Below are positions 6,396 to 14,932 of a stretch of 48,420 nt of DNA, piece by piece. Position 1 is the first letter of the stretch. Each line of letters opens with the position of its first letter. The notes under the pieces were generated by a model that was given only the letters and a program-made list of their open reading frames with translations, was not told where the DNA came from and made no database searches. The translations under genes and the position numbers were made by a program. Location of the stretch: NCBI GenBank assembly GCA_949840955.1, contig CATKXV010000012.1, positions 1-48,420 of the forward strand, in the 5' to 3' direction. The stretch comes from an uncultured Anaeroplasmataceae bacterium. Lineage in GTDB: Bacteria; Bacillota_I; Bacilli_A; Acholeplasmatales; Anaeroplasmataceae.

Positions 6396-7493
6396 CTAAT
6401 CTATTTTTAATTCTGTTTCTTTATCAAATAAATGACTGTGCTCTATATCAAAAGTAACATTGACCTTTGATTTTTCTTCAACAACAATTCTAGAGTTGAG
6501 AATACTTATCATAGGGGTTTCCTCTAAATTAAAGTACATATTGGCTTCATGTCCAAGCATTTCGCAAAGATCAACCTCAACCTCAACACTATTTTCCTTA
6601 GGCTTCCCTTGTTCTAGAACTACATCCTCAGGACGAATTCCTAAAATAACTTCCTTCCCATGTAAGCCTTGCTCCTGAATAAGGGCTTGCTGCTTTTTAG
6701 ATAGTACAAAGGTATATTGTCCTCCTTGAGTTACAAATAAACCCTCTTCATTGATTTTACCATTTAGGAAATTCATAGAAGGTGTTCCTATAAAGCTTCC
6801 TACAAACACATTTGCAGGAGAATTATAAATTTCCTTTGGAGTACCAATTTGCTGAATTTTACCATCCTTCATTACTACAATTTTAGATGCCATAGTCATA
6901 GCCTCTATTTGATCATGGGTTACATACAATGAAGTAGCTCCTATATTTTTATGAATTCTAGCAATTTCTGTACGCATTTGTACTCTTAATTTCGCATCCA
7001 AATTGGAAAGTGGCTCATCAAATAAGAATACCTTAGCATCCCTTACAATGGCTCTACCTAAGGCAACTCTTTGTCTTTGACCACCAGATAAGGCCTTTGG
7101 CTTACGATCCAAATACTGACTTAATCCCAAAGTCTCTGCAACCTCTTCTATTCTTCTTTTGATTTCATCCTTTGGTATTTTTCTTAATTTTAAACCGAAG
7201 GCCATATTATCAAAAACAGTCATATGAGGATATAAAGCATAGGATTGGAAAACCATCGCAATACTTCTGTTCTTAGAAGGAACATCATTCACACGCTCTC
7301 CATCAATTAATAAATCTCCACTAGAGATTTCTTCTAAGCCGGCAACCATTCTTAGGGTTGTAGATTTCCCACAGCCAGATGGACCAACTAGAACAATAAA
7401 ATCCTTATCCTCAATTTCTAAATTAAAATCAAATACTGCTTGTACTCCGTTTGGATAAATTTTGTTGATATTTTTTAAACTAACATTTGCCAT
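6396..7493 (-). CDS. msmK: Sugar ABC transporter ATPase (MsmK/UgpC/MalK type)
   Basis: 365 residues. It powers CUT1-type sugar importers from the cytoplasmic face. Walker A is GPSGCGKST (about 38-46), the Q loop lies in MVFQSYALYPHMTV, the signature is LSGGQRQRVALGRAIVR, Walker B is VFLFDEPLSNLDAKLR and the switch His is in YVTHDQ. A C-terminal regulatory (TOBE/MOP) domain follows from about residue 240. The start overlaps the ROK gene stop by 14 bases. The two permeases and the lipoprotein in the neighbouring operon have no ATPase of their own, so this is their likely partner. MsmK-type ATPases can serve several importers. Confidence 0.93.
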   Translation of the reverse strand: MANVSLKNINKIYPNGVQAVFDFNLEIEDKDFIVLVGPSGCGKSTTLRMVAGLEEISSGDLLIDGERVNDVPSKNRSIAMVFQSYALYPHMTVFDNMAFGLKLRKIPKDEIKRRIEEVAETLGLSQYLDRKPKALSGGQRQRVALGRAIVRDAKVFLFDEPLSNLDAKLRVQMRTEIARIHKNIGATSLYVTHDQIEAMTMASKIVVMKDGKIQQIGTPKEIYNSPANVFVGSFIGTPSMNFLNGKINEEGLFVTQGGQYTFVLSKKQQALIQEQGLHGKEVILGIRPEDVVLEQGKPKENSVEVEVDLCEMLGHEANMYFNLEETPMISILNSRIVVEEKSKVNVTFDIEHSHLFDKETELKID

Positions 7494-8427
7494 TTCTTTC
7501 TACCTCGAATTTCTTTTGTATTAAATAAGCACAAGCACCAAATATGCCTGCATCATTTTTCAGTTTTGCTAAATAAATTGGAATGTCTTGGGCTTGTTTA
7601 ATACAAACCTCTTTATATTTCTTCGTTATCGTGTTTAATAAGAAATCCTTTGCATTACTAATTCCACCACCTATAATAAAGGCATCTGGATTAATAATTA
7701 CAGATAAGGATGCTAAGGCTCTTGCAAGAGCATTCATAGCCTCTTCAAATACCTGATGTGCTAAAGGATCTCCTTCCTTTGCAGCATCAATAATATCTTT
7801 AGTAGTTAAGGATTCATTTAGGATTAGCCTTGTTGAATATTTCTTTTGGTAAAACTGAACTAAATTCCTCATCCCTTTTGTAGAAGCTAAGGTTTCTAGA
7901 CAGCCTATAGCTCCACAGGAGCATTGAAAATTATAGGTTGAATCAATAAGAATGTGTCCTAGCTCTCCTGCCAGACCCATCGTTCCTTCAAGGATTTGAT
8001 TATGGACAATAATTCCTCCACCAACACCTGTTCCTAATGTTATAAAGATTGCAGAGGCCAGCTTTAAATCACAAAAAGCGGCTTCTCCATAGGCTGCCAT
8101 ATTGGCATCATTTAAAACAATAATTGGTTTTTGAAAGCCTAAGGCCTTTTCAAATTCTTGCTTTATATTTCGATTTTGCCACCCCAAATTTACACAGCTT
8201 ACGGCAATGCCATCCTTAACAATACCTGGAATTCCAATACCAAAGCCATAGATTTCTTCTATTGAAATGCTTTCCTTTTGAAGAAATGTATGAATTGCTT
8301 GGGATATATCCTCCAATACGCTATTGGATTTTGTAGGGATTTCCCATTTTTCAATTAATGTTCGATCCTCTTTAAAGGCTCCTATTTTTACAGTGGTTCC
8401 CCCTATATCAATTCCAAAAAGAATCAT
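7480..8427 (-). CDS. ROK-family sugar kinase, probable N-acetylhexosamine or glucose kinase
   Basis: 315 residues from the ATG at 8427 (AAGGAG 8 bases upstream; the longer in-frame start lies inside nagA). The phosphate-binding DIGGTTVKIG motif is at the N-terminus. The catalytic Asp is in VLNDANMAAYGEA, and the ROK zinc site is GELGH followed by CSCGAIGCLE. The family phosphorylates glucose, N-acetylglucosamine or N-acetylmannosamine at C6. Lying directly after nagA, it most likely makes GlcNAc-6-phosphate from imported or released GlcNAc; glucokinase is the main alternative. It has no helix-turn-helix, so it is not a ROK repressor. Confidence 0.9.
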   Translation of the reverse strand: MILFGIDIGGTTVKIGAFKEDRTLIEKWEIPTKSNSVLEDISQAIHTFLQKESISIEEIYGFGIGIPGIVKDGIAVSCVNLGWQNRNIKQEFEKALGFQKPIIVLNDANMAAYGEAAFCDLKLASAIFITLGTGVGGGIIVHNQILEGTMGLAGELGHILIDSTYNFQCSCGAIGCLETLASTKGMRNLVQFYQKKYSTRLILNESLTTKDIIDAAKEGDPLAHQVFEEAMNALARALASLSVIINPDAFIIGGGISNAKDFLLNTITKKYKEVCIKQAQDIPIYLAKLKNDAGIFGACAYLIQKKFEVERNGKC

Positions 8428-8431
8428 TTTA

Positions 8432-9577
8432 TCAGCTCCTTGAATAAACAACCTTACCTCTACAGATTGTCATATATACATTAAAATCCTTATCTACAAC
8501 TGTAAAATCTGCATCCTTCCCCATTTCAATACTTCCCTTTTTATCATCCACATGGATACACCGAGCAGGATATATTGTTGCACAATCGACAGCATCTGTG
8601 AAGGATACACCTGTCGTATTTTTAAAATTTCTTACCGCTTCATTCATTTTTAATGTTGACCCAGCCAAGGTACCATCCTTTAGCCTAGCCTCATTCCCTT
8701 TGACAAATACCTCTTGTCCTCCAAGCTCATATCTGCCCTCTGGCATATATTTTGCCTCCATTGAATCTGTGATCAAGCAGATTTGTTCCTTCCCTTTATT
8801 TTTGTATAATAGCGCTACTGCCGAAGGAGAAACATGAATCAAATCACAAATTAGTTCACAGCTAACTGTATCGAATAGCGCTGTCCCTACAAGGCCTATA
8901 TCCCTATGATGGAATGGGCTCATTGCATTAAAGGTATGCGTAATGGAAGTAGCTCCTGCCTGGATGGCTTTTCTTGCCTCCTCATGGGTGGCATTGGAAT
9001 GTCCTAAGGAAACAATTATATTTTTTTGAAGTAAATGGTTTATCAAAGGAAAGCCATTTTCTTCTACTGCTAGCGTTACCTGCTTAATGTTTCCTTTTGC
9101 ACTTTGGTTAAAAGAATCAAATGTAGGAATATCGCAAGGAATAATATATTGTAACGGCTGAGCTCCAGCAAAGGTAGGACTCACAAAAGGTCCTTCTAAA
9201 TGGATACCAAGAATCTCTGCTCCCTCATATTCCTCTTCCATAAACTCTGCAATGTTTTCTAAGGCCTTATGAATCGTATCCTTAGCTTCTGTCATCGTAG
9301 TAGCTAAGCAGCTGGTTGTTCCTTCCCTTGGAATTGTTGTTACAATCTGCTGTAAATTCTTTTTATCAGGCCTCATAAAATCAGAACCATTGGCGCCATG
9401 GGTATGCTTATCTACAAATCCAGGAATAACAATATATGAGTCATCCAATTGAAGGAAATCATCCTCACATATTATATCTCCTATCTCCTTGATTTTCCCT
9501 AGAGCGATTGATAAATTTGTTTGAATTATGCCTTTTCCATAGACATAAATGTTTGTATTCCTAAAACCCTTTATCAT
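8432..9577 (-). CDS. nagA: N-acetylglucosamine-6-phosphate deacetylase
   Basis: 381 residues, the usual length. It removes acetate from GlcNAc-6-P to give glucosamine-6-P. Visible family blocks: GFVDKHTHGANGSDF, LEGPFVSPTFAGAQP, LGHSNATHEEARKAI, ATSITHTFNAMSPFHHR and the catalytic Asp in LITDSMEAKYMPEG. The start overlaps the nagB stop by 4 bases (ATGA) and the ROK gene follows after 4 bases, so the block is translationally coupled. It suits use of hexosamine freed from glycosaminoglycan or mucin. Confidence 0.95.
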   Translation of the reverse strand: MIKGFRNTNIYVYGKGIIQTNLSIALGKIKEIGDIICEDDFLQLDDSYIVIPGFVDKHTHGANGSDFMRPDKKNLQQIVTTIPREGTTSCLATTMTEAKDTIHKALENIAEFMEEEYEGAEILGIHLEGPFVSPTFAGAQPLQYIIPCDIPTFDSFNQSAKGNIKQVTLAVEENGFPLINHLLQKNIIVSLGHSNATHEEARKAIQAGATSITHTFNAMSPFHHRDIGLVGTALFDTVSCELICDLIHVSPSAVALLYKNKGKEQICLITDSMEAKYMPEGRYELGGQEVFVKGNEARLKDGTLAGSTLKMNEAVRNFKNTTGVSFTDAVDCATIYPARCIHVDDKKGSIEMGKDADFTVVDKDFNVYMTICRGKVVYSRS

Positions 9578-10305
9578 AATGACTTAACTAAGCTTAACGC
9601 TTCTTCATCGGTTACAACAACAACATCCTTATGCTTATGAAGAATGCTTGCAGGAAAATCCGTTGTTATTTCTCCAGACAATAATTTTTTCATAGCCTCA
9701 GCTTTATTTTTTCCTGTAGCAATCAAAACGATCTTTTTCGCATTCATGATCTCTTTGATTCCCATGGTTATTGCCTTGGTAGGAACCTCATCTAAGGAAT
9801 TAAAGAATCGTTTATTATCCTCTCTTGTTTTTTCTGTTAGATGAACAATAAAGGTTTTCTGGTCGAAGGAGGTTTTTGGCTCATTGAAGCCAATATGTCC
9901 GTTTGCCCCAATTCCTAAAAGCTGAATATCTACGGTTGTCTTTTCTAATTGCTCAGAATACTTTTTACAGGATTCCTCTAGCTGAGAAGGATCAGCATAA
10001 GGAATATGTACATTTTCCTTTTTGATATCAATATGATCAAAAAGATGCTCATTCATAAAATAATAATAGCTTTGAGGACAATCTCTATCTAATCCTACAT
10101 ATTCATCTAAATTATAGGTTTTTACATCCTTAAAGCTAATCTTATGATTTTTATAATCATTGATTAGGGTATTATAAATTCCAATCGGAGATGAGCCTGT
10201 TGCTAAACCCAACACAATATTTGGTTTTGCAAGGATTGCATTTGATAGAATCTCTCCTGCTACCTTACTTGCCTCATTATAATCCTTACATTGAATAATT
10301 TCCAT
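9574..10305 (-). CDS. nagB: Glucosamine-6-phosphate deaminase
   Basis: 243 residues, typical of the short Gram-positive form. It converts glucosamine-6-P to fructose-6-P and ammonia, the entry to glycolysis. Family blocks: LGLATGSSPIGIYNTLI (sugar-phosphate loop), TYNLDEYVGL (catalytic Asp), LLGIGANGHIGFNEP (active-site His) and ITMGIKEIMNAKKIVLIATG. It starts 2 bases after the stop of the epimerase-like gene. Confidence 0.96.
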   Translation of the reverse strand: MEIIQCKDYNEASKVAGEILSNAILAKPNIVLGLATGSSPIGIYNTLINDYKNHKISFKDVKTYNLDEYVGLDRDCPQSYYYFMNEHLFDHIDIKKENVHIPYADPSQLEESCKKYSEQLEKTTVDIQLLGIGANGHIGFNEPKTSFDQKTFIVHLTEKTREDNKRFFNSLDEVPTKAITMGIKEIMNAKKIVLIATGKNKAEAMKKLLSGEITTDFPASILHKHKDVVVVTDEEALSLVKSL

Positions 10306-10307
10306 AA

Positions 10308-11159
10308 TTATGCCTCCATAATACTTATTTCTATGTGTGTTTCAAATGTCTTTCCTGGCATAAGGGTTAGGATATCCCTTTTTTGTATCAGCTCATGATT
10401 TGTGTGAACATCATCTGGCAAACCATACCATGGCTCAATACAAATAAACTTAGGCTGATTGGGCATTGCCTGCCAAAATGCAGTATAAGGCATTGAATTG
10501 TTTATTTTTAAAATTTTTGTTTTTGATCTCAATGCTATATGAGATAATCCCTGATAACAAAGTGTTTTCGCCTGTTCTAATTGCTTCGATAACTCCTCAG
10601 GCTGAAGTGTGCTTTGAAGCCTTTGCTCCTGAATGTCTGTAACATAACAAGGATCGAAGGAAACAGATTTCACAAGAGTTGGATCAAATTCATATCTGAA
10701 ATCTCCTAAAAGCTCCTGTAAGCCTTGATAAGAAAAGCCTGGATGGAGTCCACAGGAAAAATACATTTCCTTGTCATCCAAATTTTTTATTTCTATACCG
10801 ATTTTTATTCGATCTGCTAAAAGCGCATAGGTAATACTAAATTCATATCGAAAAGGATACATTTTTAAAGTTTTCTCATTATATGTAGAGGTTAGACGAA
10901 TGAAATCCTTTTGGATTACACTTGCCTCAAAGCTTTGTTCCTTTATAAAGCCATGAGGAGGAATTTCATATTTCTGATGATTATATAGGTAATAGCCATC
11001 CTTCATTCTACCAACAATAGGAAATAGAATTGGACTTTGATTGCTCCAAAGATCATTTTTTTCCCATAATATGTTGACATCATGAACCCATAGCTTTTCT
11101 AATTCCGCACCTATATTTGAGATATTCAAACAAAAAGTATCATTCTTTATCTGAAACAT
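10308..11159 (-). CDS. Aldose 1-epimerase-like protein (LacX type)
   Basis: 283 residues, no signal peptide. The mutarotase fold is indicated by SPILFPIVGRMKDGYY, IPPHGFIKEQSF (a candidate catalytic His), SCGLHPGF (second His) and FICIEPWYGLPD. LacX-type relatives act on or bind aldoses and are common in sugar operons. Here it sits between the RpiR regulator and nagB, so the substrate is probably the amino sugar or uronic-acid sugar processed by this locus. The exact substrate cannot be read from sequence. Confidence 0.85.
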   Translation of the reverse strand: MFQIKNDTFCLNISNIGAELEKLWVHDVNILWEKNDLWSNQSPILFPIVGRMKDGYYLYNHQKYEIPPHGFIKEQSFEASVIQKDFIRLTSTYNEKTLKMYPFRYEFSITYALLADRIKIGIEIKNLDDKEMYFSCGLHPGFSYQGLQELLGDFRYEFDPTLVKSVSFDPCYVTDIQEQRLQSTLQPEELSKQLEQAKTLCYQGLSHIALRSKTKILKINNSMPYTAFWQAMPNQPKFICIEPWYGLPDDVHTNHELIQKRDILTLMPGKTFETHIEISIMEA

Positions 11160-11169
11160 TGTATCTCCT

Positions 11170-11988
11170 TTATTTAAGTACTGTATTTGTTACACTTTGC
11201 GTATAAATTTTTGTTTTTTCAATGTCCTTTAAGGCACAGCTTGTAACTAAAATATCACACACATAAACCTGGGATATTTTAGAACAAAAGAAGCCTCCGC
11301 TGATTTCATTTTCAAAGCCATTGGTTTTTAAAAATACATCAGCTAATGTTGCTAGAGTGGAATTGGTGTAGTTAGAAATCACAATAATCTTTACATTTTT
11401 ATCCTTACAATTCTTGGCAAATTTTATCATTTCTTCTGTTTCACCACTAAAAGAATAAATAATAGCGCAGGAATCTTCATTTAAAATAGCCGTATACATA
11501 TAAGTAAAATGACTATCATTGATTACGATTGCATTTACACCTACTCGAATGATCTTACTAAACATATCCAGTGCTGTTGTATGGCTTGTTCCCATTCCGG
11601 CGATAAGAACCTGCTTAGAGGCTAAAATCAAACCTGTTGCAGCCTCAATAGCCTTCATATCAATGGATGCTTTTGTTTTTTGTATAACATTCATCATATT
11701 TTCTGTAACATTATCCACAAAGGGTAATTCTGAGCGGATACTGATTTCTTGTATAGCCTTATAAATATCCATTTTAAAAGCTGTAAAATTAGAATATCCC
11801 AGCTTTTTAAAATATCTTACAATAGAGGCTTCTCCAACATGTAGACGCATCGTGATACTGCTTAGGGTATCATAAATGATTTGCTCTGGATTTTCCATTA
11901 TATATTTATGTATGATTTTTTCTGTTTTGGAAAAGGTAATTCGTTCCTTAACGAGTACACTTTCCAATTTAATTTTATCAATTACCAT
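11170..11988 (-). CDS. RpiR-family transcriptional regulator (HTH plus SIS domain)
   Basis: 272 residues. The N-terminal RpiR helix-turn-helix (about 8-80) includes EKIIHKYIMENPEQIIYDTL and VGEASIVRYFKKLGYSNF. The SIS sugar-phosphate domain (about 105-250) includes QVLIAGMGTSHTTALDMF and IIYSFSGETEEMIKFA. This family senses sugar phosphates, here most likely an amino-sugar phosphate. It leads the operon with nagB, nagA, the ROK kinase and the ABC ATPase and has its own promoter, so it probably controls this operon and perhaps the uronic-acid polysaccharide operon before it. Confidence 0.93.
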   Translation of the reverse strand: MVIDKIKLESVLVKERITFSKTEKIIHKYIMENPEQIIYDTLSSITMRLHVGEASIVRYFKKLGYSNFTAFKMDIYKAIQEISIRSELPFVDNVTENMMNVIQKTKASIDMKAIEAATGLILASKQVLIAGMGTSHTTALDMFSKIIRVGVNAIVINDSHFTYMYTAILNEDSCAIIYSFSGETEEMIKFAKNCKDKNVKIIVISNYTNSTLATLADVFLKTNGFENEISGGFFCSKISQVYVCDILVTSCALKDIEKTKIYTQSVTNTVLK

Positions 11989-12026
11989 TTAACTCACAGC
12001 CTTTTTTTATTTTTACATAATGCCTT

Positions 12027-12038
12027 ACTATTATATCA
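12027..12038 (-). promoter_or_regulatory. Extended -10 promoter of the amino-sugar operon
   Basis: TGATATAAT on the minus strand (TATAAT at 12030-12035 with the TG extension), about 42 bases before the rpiR ATG. The -35 position reads TTTCAT, weak, as usual for extended -10 promoters. It lies just after the stop of the surface beta-helix gene and gives the operon an independent start. Confidence 0.6.
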
Positions 12039-12061
12039 AAAATTGACAAAAAATGAAAGTA

Positions 12062-14932
12062 CTACGATTTCTTCTTTTTTATGACAAGAATTACTAAAAT
12101 ACAAATTCCTATAATTCCTATTCCTAAAGATACGGCTATGCTTATGATAGGAAGTACATGATTTTGAGCTGGTACTTCTACTGGTGTTACCCTTTCCCAT
12201 TTGGCATAAAGCGTAATATCCTTTGTTACAGCTTCTTCAAAGCTCCATTTTTCCTGATACTTCTCATCCTTATACCAGCCTTCAAAGGTATACCCCTCCT
12301 GTGTTGGATCTATTGGCTGAACAGCCTTAGCTCCCTCTTGAATTTCCTGAGATGCGATTGGACTTCCACCCTTGGTTTGAAACTCAACTATATAAAGAGC
12401 TGGCTTGGGAGCCTCTTGCTTAATCCATTTGGGGTACAATGTTGTATTTTTCGTAATGACATCCTCATCAAAATTCCAACGAGTTTGGCATTCCTTTTCC
12501 TTATACCAGCCTTCAAAGATGAAGCCTGCCTGCGTTGGATTTTCAGGCTGAACAACCTTTTCGTTATATCCAATAGGAACTGGATCTATATCGACATAGG
12601 CAAAATATACCTTATAGATTTTCTTTACCCATTTTGCGTAAAGAATGATATCCATTTCTACCCTTGCCCCAGGAACAGCCTTGGTTGTATAGGCTTCATC
12701 GATATACCAGCCTTCAAACGTATAGCCAGCCTCCTCTAGCTGAGGTAATAAAATAGGAAGCTTTTCATAGGTTTCCTCTTGTGGTGGAGTTATTCCATGT
12801 CCACATGCGTTAAAGGTGATTTTATATGGATTTGATATCCATTTTGGATATAGAGTGATGGTTTCATATACAACATCTACAGTAAAATTCCAAGGGATTT
12901 TACATTCTTTATCCTTATACCAGCCTTCAAACGTATACCCTTCACGGATAGGTTCATTTGGCTTGGAAAGCTTTTCATTATAATACACTTGAACAGGTTC
13001 TATATCTGAGGCATCAAAGGAAACAGTATAGGACACTCTTGTCCATTTTGCATAAAGAACGATATCCTTATATAAAGCTTGATTGGCTACTGCTTTTTCT
13101 GTCAAAGCCTCATCCATATACCAGCCTTCAAACGTATAGCCTTCCTCTGCAAGGATGGGTAGCTCCTTAGGAATATAGATCAAATCCTTTAGACTATCTG
13201 GTTTTTTTCCATGTCCTTTATGATCAAAGGTAAGGGTATAGGAATCTTTTATTTCAATGGTATCTATCGTATATAAATGAGATGGAACGGTCTTAATGGT
13301 GTCCTCTACTAAAATTGAATTGGTACTAGCTTTAGATAAAAAGATTTGATATTCTCCATGAGGTAAAGCCTCTTCTTGATATAAGACGCCATTCACATAG
13401 ATTTTTTCTGCAAAGGATTTAATTTTACCCTGTTCTATTGTATACGGTATTTCCTTTATAGAAGCAAGCTTCTCTACAAGAATATCCTTATAGCCTACCG
13501 TTCGATTCGAAGTGTACTGACTTCCATTATTCCAATCCTGCTTAGTATCTAGAAAAGTGGATTTTCCAGAAAATCTTCTTATCGTAATTCTAGATGGCTC
13601 TCCTAAAATATTTTTGTTATCCTCTATATAAATATTGGTTGGCGTATGATACGCAATATCTCCATTATCGATTCGAATTTGCTCATTGGCAAGCCCATCT
13701 GAATAATACAGATTGGAGGTGATGGATATAGAATCAACCTCTGCTGTTGAAACATAGTTTAAAAATAAAATAGAATAATCTACCGTCAAATATTTATTAA
13801 GCATTTGATTGTTTCCATAGGGAATTTGAACAAGCTCCTTAGAAAAATCCTTATTGATGAATATGTTTTCTGAAATTTCTACATTTTTAAGCTTTGGTCC
13901 AGTCGCATCATTTTGTACATACAGTAGAATCAGAGTATCCTCTAATACATTTTTATGAATCAAAAGATCTTCCCCATTACGGCATTTAATTCCACCATCT
14001 TGGTTTTTGTTCATTCCTTTGAAATAATTGCCAACAATATCTAGCCCCTGAAATGCTTTAGCATATATGAAATGATCTCGATTATATCCCTTTGTGGATT
14101 GAGATCCATCCTCATATTGAGCCTCTGTGATATGGGTATTAAAGCTCATATAATTTCCAATAATTTTCGCATTCACATCTGAATTTAAAATGTTAATGCC
14201 TGTCATGAAATAGCCCTGATCCGTTGCTTCATCAATTAAATTTGTAGAAAGAATTGTAGACTTTAAAGCCTTTGTTTTTTCAGAAACAATACTAGATTCT
14301 ACATCCTCTAATCTTCCAAAATAATTATCCTGAATCACTACGTTTTCTGAATAATATGTGGCAATTCCTCGTCCAAGGCTCTGGGCATCTCTAAGAAACA
14401 TATTGGATTCAACCGTCATAGAGCCTCGATTGTTATGGATGTAATATCCTGTCGCAGGACCACCATTTTTACCATTTGAATCTGGCTTACAGCCCATAGA
14501 TACATCCACATCAGATGCATGGATAAAGCCATTATAGCGTATTTCCCAGCCAGAAGAGCCCTGCTTACACCAAATGGACATATTATCGAATATGATATGC
14601 TCAATTTTGATGCTATTCACAGAGACTTTGCTGGTAATATACCTTTGCTTGGTAACGGCTTGAAATACAGTTCCCTCTTCTCCAAGAATATCTACACCAT
14701 GGATTAAATACAAATCGGCATCAAACCTATAAATTCCTTTTGGAAAAAATGCATTCTTTTTTTGATTTTTACAGGTGGTTAAAAAGCTTTGAACAGAGGC
14801 TGTAACATCACTAGCCTCCACATCAACCTGATATTCTGAGGCATTGAGATAGCTCTCACTAGAATCGGCATAAATAGAGATAGAAAACAAACAAAGCACC
14901 ATAAGACCTAAAATAATGAAATACTTTCTCAT
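12062..14932 (-). CDS. Secreted right-handed beta-helix protein, possible polysaccharide lyase, with five InlB repeats and a membrane anchor
   Basis: 956 residues. A signal peptide (about 1-22) is followed by a pectate-lyase-like beta-helix (about 35-480) with recurring strands such as VVIQDNYFGRLED, AKIIGNYMSFN, LDIVGNYFKGM and VEISENIFINKD. Five InlB B (Listeria-Bacteroides) repeats with the core GYTFEGWY follow (about 565-915), then a membrane helix (about 925-950) and KKKKS. Beta-helix enzymes include PL6 chondroitinase B; DGGIKCRNGEDLL may be the active face, but I cannot assign a family with certainty. It overlaps the PL8 stop by 4 bases and is the last gene of the operon. It has no LPxTG motif. 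Confidence 0.85.
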   Translation of the reverse strand: MRKYFIILGLMVLCLFSISIYADSSESYLNASEYQVDVEASDVTASVQSFLTTCKNQKKNAFFPKGIYRFDADLYLIHGVDILGEEGTVFQAVTKQRYITSKVSVNSIKIEHIIFDNMSIWCKQGSSGWEIRYNGFIHASDVDVSMGCKPDSNGKNGGPATGYYIHNNRGSMTVESNMFLRDAQSLGRGIATYYSENVVIQDNYFGRLEDVESSIVSEKTKALKSTILSTNLIDEATDQGYFMTGINILNSDVNAKIIGNYMSFNTHITEAQYEDGSQSTKGYNRDHFIYAKAFQGLDIVGNYFKGMNKNQDGGIKCRNGEDLLIHKNVLEDTLILLYVQNDATGPKLKNVEISENIFINKDFSKELVQIPYGNNQMLNKYLTVDYSILFLNYVSTAEVDSISITSNLYYSDGLANEQIRIDNGDIAYHTPTNIYIEDNKNILGEPSRITIRRFSGKSTFLDTKQDWNNGSQYTSNRTVGYKDILVEKLASIKEIPYTIEQGKIKSFAEKIYVNGVLYQEEALPHGEYQIFLSKASTNSILVEDTIKTVPSHLYTIDTIEIKDSYTLTFDHKGHGKKPDSLKDLIYIPKELPILAEEGYTFEGWYMDEALTEKAVANQALYKDIVLYAKWTRVSYTVSFDASDIEPVQVYYNEKLSKPNEPIREGYTFEGWYKDKECKIPWNFTVDVVYETITLYPKWISNPYKITFNACGHGITPPQEETYEKLPILLPQLEEAGYTFEGWYIDEAYTTKAVPGARVEMDIILYAKWVKKIYKVYFAYVDIDPVPIGYNEKVVQPENPTQAGFIFEGWYKEKECQTRWNFDEDVITKNTTLYPKWIKQEAPKPALYIVEFQTKGGSPIASQEIQEGAKAVQPIDPTQEGYTFEGWYKDEKYQEKWSFEEAVTKDITLYAKWERVTPVEVPAQNHVLPIISIAVSLGIGIIGICILVILVIKKKKS
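12190..13240 (-). repeat. Five tandem InlB B-repeat units in the beta-helix protein
   Basis: Each unit of about 65-75 codons carries (E/A)G(Y/F)xFEGWY and closes with LY(A/P)KW. Units alternate between two types: one beginning TFxxxGHG with YxDE after the Trp, and one with YNEK and a WNF tail. This suggests the ancestral unit was a duplicated pair. At DNA level the phrase coding YTFEG recurs about every 200 bases. Confidence 0.9.

Noticed and set aside
12158-12739. Long plus-strand frame (193 codons) opposite the InlB repeats
   Set aside because: It is antisense to a well-supported repeated coding region, has no ribosome site and no family resemblance; the openness comes from the repeat codon pattern.
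12190-13240. Regular repeats about 200 bases apart considered as a CRISPR or tandem DNA array
   Set aside because: Units are whole protein domains with diverged codons, in frame, not short identical repeats with unique spacers.
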